A DNA stretch of 64,000 nt, from the NCBI GenBank assembly GCA_023333565.1, contig JAJKFH010003075.1, positions 496,001 through 560,000 on the forward strand, written 5' to 3'. This stretch comes from Puffinus mauretanicus (lineage: Eukaryota; Chordata; Aves; Procellariiformes; Procellariidae). Shown piece after piece: positions 59,200 through 64,000 of this stretch. The notes beneath the pieces are model-generated. The model was not told the origin of the DNA and did not search any database. It saw nothing but the letters and a program-made list of their open reading frames with translations. Numbering within the stretch: the first letter of the stretch is position 1; every line of letters starts with the position of its first letter. The position numbers were made by a program, and so were the translations under genes.

Positions 59200-59365
59200 G
59201 TTTGTATCCATTTCCTCATTAATCATTGTAATACAACCTGCTGCAGCTAAATGACAAAACAGATGCAACGATGAAAATTAAAAGTGATGGATACTTATCT
59301 TTGGCTATAAAAGCTGCTAACAATTTAGAGAACTAGAGTGCCTTTTGGAGCTCGAATGTGGCAAA
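59200..59365. promoter_or_regulatory. Motif cluster (candidate conserved element)
   Basis: CTCATTAATCATTGTAATAC, ACTTATCTTTGGC (GATA and TCF/LEF-like overlap), TAACAATTTAG and AGAAACAATAATAGG (SOX-like ACAATA) within 165 bp, without repeat signature. Candidate enhancer only. Confidence 0.3.
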
Positions 59366-61252
59366 TGAGAGAAACAATAATAGGGCTAAAGAGTTTGCTG
59401 TTTGTAAACCAGATAACTATGGGGAGGCTGCATCACTGTGTAGCACCTGTTTCATGTGGTTTGCCTTTTCTATTGAGTAAGATCAAGTGAGGTATCATTT
59501 TAATGTCTGATATGCCTTGTATAGCATCGTTGGAACTGGATGTAACCTAACCCCAACAAAACTGCTGGAAACATGACCTCGCTTTTGTATGATGTTTTAA
59601 ACTTGAAAATAGGCCTCTCTCTCTTTCTCTACCACATGCACTGGCATGGCTGGTGAGCTTTTCTCTGTAAAAGGGTTCCTTTTCCCTAATGAAAGGAGAC
59701 CTATCCTGATATGAAATGTGGTTTTGAAACGTAACACTCTAAATCTGACTTCCTTATGTTTTCTTTGCCAAAATGTCATTTTTTTTCAATGCCTTTTGTG
59801 GGGATGGTGACCCTGAAGGGTTCAAAAATACAAGGGTCAAAATCTTACGGTGGAAATATTTATGGCAGCTTCCTTGGGAAATCCATCCCTGCGTGCAGTA
59901 AGAAGTATTCTCTCAGCCATCTCTAGTTGATCTCCTGCTGCAGCTGGGACTCTGTAGCCTGTTCTGTGCTGTGATGTGTCTGTGATTTGGCTGTATGCTT
60001 CCAAAACGCTAATATACAACTCTGAAATTGCCAACCAAAACCTTCAGGTGCTTGCAATGATTGTCCAGATGAAGCTATTGAAAAATGCATGATAATACCT
60101 ATACCCATACTTCAAATGTATATTGTGAATATTCCTAGATTGGTCCTGTATGAATACTTTTGAAATGCTCTGTTTATGCACAAGAAAGATGTACAGGTAC
60201 TTCCCATTCGCTCATATTTGAGAGAGTTGGAAAGGGGGTCTCTGGTATGTGGGATCTGAGGTAAACGAGGAAGCAGACTAAAAGAGGGAGCTGCGGTGCA
60301 GCTACAGAGGTGCCAGCTGAATCACAGAGTGGCAGGTAATGCAGGACTTCAGGACACAGCTTCCTCCCATGGAGGAAACTCATCTTCTTTGGTTTCCTTC
60401 TCACAGCACACCTTGGACTTTTCTTTTGGTAAGACTCAAGGTGCTGTTGGTGATTATTATAGACCCTGTGGCATTTTTGACGGATGTCAGGTATGTTTCG
60501 GGCCAAGCCAATGTAGAGTAATTGCAATCTGAATCGATATTCCTCACATTTTGTACCAAAACCATTCTCTAGTGCTGTTGCAGACAACTGTGAGGCCCGT
60601 ATGTGGTCCACCCCAGCAGCAACGGCACATCAGTGGAAGGGAAATTGAATTTTTTGCTTATGAGACAGTCTGTGCTGACAGGGAATGAAGGGCAGCATGG
60701 CAATACAAGCTCTCTGCTCATTGCTCATGCTTTGCATCAGATGCAATTTCTCTCAATACATTGCTTTTATCCATGTGACTTCAAGTTTCTCTTGAAAATG
60801 GAAATGGTCCTCTTGGACCATTGAAATGAAAAAAGATTTTGATTTCTCCTTTGTCTTCTATCACGATTTATTTGTTTGTTGCCTTTAATGATTTACATGT
60901 TTGGGAATAGAACAAGTATTGGCCTGCAGTGCAGACAAATTAAATAGAGGAAGGGCAAAGTAGCTTAGGGCATTTTTAACAGGCTTAGAAACCTTTTTTT
61001 CCAGGTCATAAGTTGGAATCCACCCTGGGGAATCTAAGGTGGTGAGAGTTTATCTGTCAGTAAGGCAGAAGTGATATCAGATACTGAGCAAGGAAGTTAG
61101 AGGATGATGTGCATGGGAAACGATTAACAGGGGAGGGCAAGAGGTGACAGAAAGCAAGAGTCCTCTTCTTTTACTTCCCCATCTGTCGCTAGGTAGCTTA
61201 CACTGTTTACATTCCTTTCAAATCAGTTCCTAAGTTGCTTATTTCTTCTTAT
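59366..61252. other. Intergenic, no gene recognised
   Basis: AT-rich. A 145-codon minus frame (60611-60174) contains basic stretches but matches no family I know, and the + strand is open in parts too. No gene is called. No repeat is recognised before the CR1 junction. Confidence 0.45.
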
Positions 61253-61254
61253 TA

Positions 61255-62324
61255 CTCTTCGCTGGGTAAAAAACTGGCTGGACGGCCGAGCCCAGAGAGT
61301 TGTGGGTCAACGGAGTTAAATCCAGTTGGCGGCCGGTCACGAGCGGTGTTCCCCAGGGTTCAGTACTGGGGCCGGTCTTGTTCAATATCTTTATCGACGA
61401 TCTGGACGAGGGGATCGAGTGCTCCCTCAGTCCGTTTGCAGACGACACCAAGCTGGGCGGGAGTGTTGATCTGCTGGAGGGTAGGAAGGCTCTGCAGAGG
61501 GACCTGGACAGGCTGGATCGATGGGCCGAGGCCAACTGTATGAGGTTCAACAAGACCAAGTGCCGGGTCCTGCACTTCGGCCACAACAACCCCAGGCAAC
61601 GCTACAGGCTTGGGGAAGAGTGGCTGGAAAGCCGCCCAGAGGAAAAGGACCTGGGGGTGCTGATTGACAGCCGGCTGAACATGAGCCGGCAGTGTGCCCA
61701 GGTGGCCAAGAAGGCCAATGGCATCCTGGCCGGTATCAGAAATAGTGTGGCCAGCAGGAGCAGGGAGGTGATCGTGCCCCTGTACTCGGCACTGGTGAGG
61801 CCGCACCTCGAATCCTGTGTTCAGTTTTGGGCCCCCCACTACAAGAAGGACATGGAGGTGCTGGAGCGTGTCCAGAGGAGGGCAACGAAGCTGGTGAAGG
61901 GCCTGGAGCACAAGTCTTATGAGGAGCGGCTGAGGGAACTGGAGTTGTTTAGTCTGGAGAAGAGGAGGCTGAGGGGAGACCTCATCGCGCTCTACAACTA
62001 CCTGAAAGGAGGTTGTAGCGAGGTGGGTGCTGGTCTCTTCTCCCAAGTAACTAGCGATAGGACGAGCGGAAATGGCCTCAAGTTGCACCAAGGGAGGTTT
62101 AGATTGGACATTAGGAGAAATTTCTTTACTGAAAGAGTGGTCAGGCCTTGGAACAGGCTGCCCAGGGAAGTGGTAGAGTCACCATCCCTGGAAGTATTTA
62201 AAAGACGTATAGATGAGGCCCTTAGGGACATGGTGTAGTGGGCATGGTGTGTTGGATTGACGGTTGGACACGATGATCTTAGAGGTCTTTTCCAACCTTA
62301 CTGATTCTATGATTCTATGATTCT
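61255..62324 (+). mobile_element. CR1 LINE, 5'-truncated, young-looking copy
   Basis: A 1.07-kb CR1 retrotransposon fragment. It opens inside ORF2 with [15 protein letters not shown] (from 61260) and ends at a 3' UTR (62239-62324) finishing ...TCTTTTCCAACC and ATTCTATGATTCTATGATTCT, the hallmark CR1 end, which has no poly(A). It is truncated at the 5' side as most CR1s are; no clear target-site duplication is seen. The copy retains nearly all its coding capacity and shares about 95% identity by eye with the 3' part of the copy at 63.73 kb. It is inactive because it lacks the endonuclease and the RT N-terminus. Confidence 0.97.
61300..62238 (+). pseudogene. CR1 ORF2 fragment (RT C-terminal half to stop)
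   Basis: An open frame of 312 codons ending TAG at 62236-62238. It has no ATG at its left end; the first codon counted is TTG. RT landmarks seen: [20 protein letters not shown] (about residues 20-39), catalytic FADDTKLGG (61435-61461), then [32 protein letters not shown], the [20 protein letters not shown] thumb-region block, and the C-terminal [15 protein letters not shown] with the usual ending ALRDMV. One extra G near 61303-61306 shifts the frame relative to the upstream residues ([14 protein letters not shown] are in another frame), so the RT is split by a 1-nt insertion. There is no initiator or promoter, so it is a dead fragment and not a host gene. Confidence 0.93.
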
Positions 62325-63470
62325 CCATGCATACCTGTGGTCTGTTTGAAACACGCTGATGGTCTTACTCCTGGCTACAAAACCAGAAAATCCTCCCTGG
62401 GAGAAGGGAACAGAGCATCTCGGGGGATGTGCAGCAACTGTACCTGTGAATGATAAGTGAAACAGGCACTCATGTCAACTTTAACTTCTGCAGGTGCCCT
62501 ACCTCCCATGGCAAGCTGCCAACAAGAAAGGTCCCAATACCAGGCTGCTTCCCCATTCTCCTTGCATCAAATCATGCCTGCAGCCCTGTGTCAGCAAGCG
62601 CCTGTAGTCCTACAGCCTGGGGTACAGTCAAGCTTGGCTCCAATATCTCTCTGGAAAAAGAGTGCCTGCTCCTATCCTTAGCAGCACTGCCTTCACTCAG
62701 GTGTAGTCATTGAGAGAAAATCCCTACGCTCAATGAAGCCTGTCCAGTGTTAGCTGATGATGAGTGGAAGCGTCACTGCTGGAAGCTGCTCAGCTCAGAT
62801 CCTGCTCTCTGAACTGATAGCTTTTGGCTTTGCATGGTTTTTGTATGCATAACAGAAGTAGCATATAAGGCACTTCATAGCATCCTTACCGTGGTATTAC
62901 CACAGTTCAGTCCGCTTTGTGCACTATGTACTAAAACATGGGGCTCTCAGCATCAACCAGTCCTGACCTGAGCTGATTCCTTCATTCACACTGTTGAACT
63001 ACAGATTTGCTGCTTCAGATTTTGTTGTGGTGTGAAGCATTCCTATGGGTTGATCTTTTCTCTTATTTCTTAAAATAAGCCACTTAGAGTTAAGGCTGAT
63101 GATGTTAGACTGTCTTAGTAGGCATGGGAAGTTTCCCATGAGTAGTGCTTTATTTATATTTTAAAGGCAGAGCTTAAAAAATGTTGGCAAAATATAAGCC
63201 CCTTCACTTTTTAGTCTCTGCTCATTCTAACCTTTCAACTAATTTGGAGTTTGTGGTCGTCCATTGTAACTGCCTCAGTGTAAATGGAGAAATTTGGGGT
63301 ACAAAGCGTATGTAAATCCAGAGTTACGCTTTCTCAGATTCAGCAAGTCGGAGCTGAGTATCCTGACTTTTAGAGCTTTGGTCCCAGTAATTAGCATGCA
63401 GAGCATATATTTTTGAGGGCAGAGAACATCTCTCTGTTATGTGAGTACATGCTTAGCATAACAGATAAGC
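62325..63470. other. Intergenic between the two CR1 copies
   Basis: Non-repetitive, AT-rich. The overlapping frames at 62450-62713 have no match. Nothing further is supported. Confidence 0.5.
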
Positions 63471-63539
63471 CCCATCTTCTTGTGACCTTCAAGGAGCAAC
63501 CATAATATAAAGCAATAACAACATCACCTTCTGAAATCT

Positions 63540-63704
63540 CAAAGAGGCACCCCAAAGATTTACCCTCCAATCTTTCAGCAGTCAGGACTTCAGAAACTTT
63601 CTGAACTGCTGGCTGCATTGTATTTAATAGTCCCCAATAGACTTATTTCAGGGTTAATTTGTCTAATTCCTTTTGAACCCATTTATATTTCTGGATTTCA
63701 CAAC
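63540..63704 (-). mobile_element. Older CR1/L3-like LINE, C-terminal/3' part, left piece
   Basis: The minus strand from 63704 leftward reads, in broken frames, the tail of the amniote CR1/L3 ORF2: after GTTGTGAAAT comes CCAGAAATATAAATGGGTTC and AAAAGGAATTAGACAAATTA (the 'xxINGFKKELDKF' region), then AATAAGTCTATTGGGGACTATTA (resembling the usual end around the stop). It continues directly, after a younger CR1 insertion, into the piece at 63939-64000. The 3' limit is uncertain (somewhere from 63470 to 63600). Confidence 0.6.
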
Positions 63705-63729
63705 GGAACCCATTTATACTTCTGGATTT
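63675..63729. repeat. 24-nt direct duplication at the CR1 5' junction
   Basis: GAACCCATTTATATTTCTGG plus ATTT (63675-63698) recurs with a single mismatch at 63706-63729 (T to C at the 14th base). The second copy lies between the target LINE break (63704) and the first CR1-matching base (63730), so it looks like templated filler made during insertion. Confidence 0.9.
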
Positions 63730-63938
63730 GCCCGATGGAAAAGGACCTGGGGGTCAGGCCTTGGAACAGGCTGCCCAGGGAAGTGGTAGAGTCACCATCC
63801 CTGGAAGTATTTAAAAGACGTGTAGATGAGGCGCTTAGGGACATGGTGTAGTGGGCATGGTGGTGTTGGGCTGACGGTTGGGCTCGATGATCTTAGAGGT
63901 CTTTTCCAACCTTAATGAATCTATGATTCTATGATTCT
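63730..63938 (+). mobile_element. CR1 LINE, internally deleted copy
   Basis: A 209-bp CR1 copy. GCCC...GGAAAAGGACCTGGGGGT (63730-63754) matches 61634-61658 of the other copy. It then jumps to the sequence matching 62141 onward (CAGGCCTTGGAACAGG). The gap is 483 nt, exactly 161 codons, and GGT is shared at the break. The frame stays open: EKDLGV runs straight into [12 protein letters not shown] and on to ALRDMV and TAG at 63849-63851. The 3' end is the standard CR1 tail ATTCTATGATTCT at 63926-63938. It is inserted inside the older minus-strand LINE; AAC occurs at 63702-63704 and 63939-63941 on either side. Confidence 0.9.
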
Positions 63939-64000
63939 AACATCCTGTGACAGCAAATACCACAATTTAATTGTGTTGCATGAAGAAGAATTTCCTTTTG
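63939..64000 (-). mobile_element. Older CR1/L3-like LINE, right piece (runs off the edge)
   Basis: The minus strand reads CAAAAGGAAATTCTTCTTCATGC, then ACAATTAAATTGTGGTATTTG and CTGTCACAGGATGTT, the worn form of the 'KRKYFFTxRxVxLWNSLPxDVV' segment. It continues in order with the piece left of the younger CR1, and its 5' part lies beyond the window. Confidence 0.65.

Noticed and set aside
60174..60611. 145-codon minus frame with basic residues
   Set aside because: No recognisable domain, no transcript signals, and a 78-codon frame on the other strand. Left as unexplained, not called.
61360..62091. 243-codon minus-strand open frame
   Set aside because: Antisense shadow of the CR1 ORF2 fragment.
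1..64000. tRNA, rRNA, snRNA, CRISPR or prokaryote-type operon
   Set aside because: I looked for tRNA A/B boxes with cloverleaf ends, U-snRNA starts and regularly spaced repeats and saw none. The composition and gene structure are vertebrate nuclear.

Overview
The window looks like avian nuclear DNA. Four things point that way: chicken-repeat-1 (CR1) LINEs ending in the typical ATTCTATG 3' tail, a solo retroviral LTR of a kind common in bird genomes, many worn amniote-wide fossil repeats, and vertebrate-style split coding exons. I found no bacterial or viral operon structure and no novel multi-gene system. The species cannot be named from the sequence alone.

Protein-coding content is confined to the left edge. 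Two phase-0 exons (629-724 and 3860-3970, + strand) encode the last 68 residues of RPS6KC1 (ribosomal protein S6 kinase C1), followed by a 3' UTR with several possible poly(A) signals up to about 6.47 kb. In vertebrates RPS6KC1 is followed by a long gene desert leading to PROX1 (human 1q32.3, chicken chromosome 3). I infer that the other ~57 kb is the start of that desert. No other convincing protein-coding exon was found.

Layout: 1-3970, RPS6KC1 intron, exon, intron and last exon. 3971-~6490, 3' UTR and alternative ends, with a CTCF-like site at 5.6 kb. 7.45-8.9 kb, a GC-rich CpG-bearing block; smaller GC-rich blocks lie at 10.7, 22.7, 24.1 and 25.7-26.1 kb. 9-61 kb, intergenic DNA containing AT-rich, TAAT-dense blocks that resemble developmental enhancers (18.3, 24.6, 25.2, 32.4, 38.4, 43.7, 51.6 and 59.2 kb), interspersed with fossil repeats: seven MIR-like SINE pieces, five pieces of palindromic 'TCAATGGGAG / TAGGCGCCTAA'-type amniote repeats, a minus-strand L2-like LINE (28.4-29.4 kb) and an old CR1-type LINE (40.5-41.57 kb). 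A 543-bp minus-strand solo LTR lies at 46995-47537.

The right end holds two young CR1 copies of one subfamily. The first (61.26-62.32 kb) keeps 312 open codons of reverse transcriptase and C-terminus. The second (63.73-63.94 kb) carries a 483-nt in-frame internal deletion relative to the first. It sits inside an older minus-strand LINE and has a 24-nt templated duplication of flanking DNA at its 5' junction. This nested structure is the most unusual sequence-level observation in the window.
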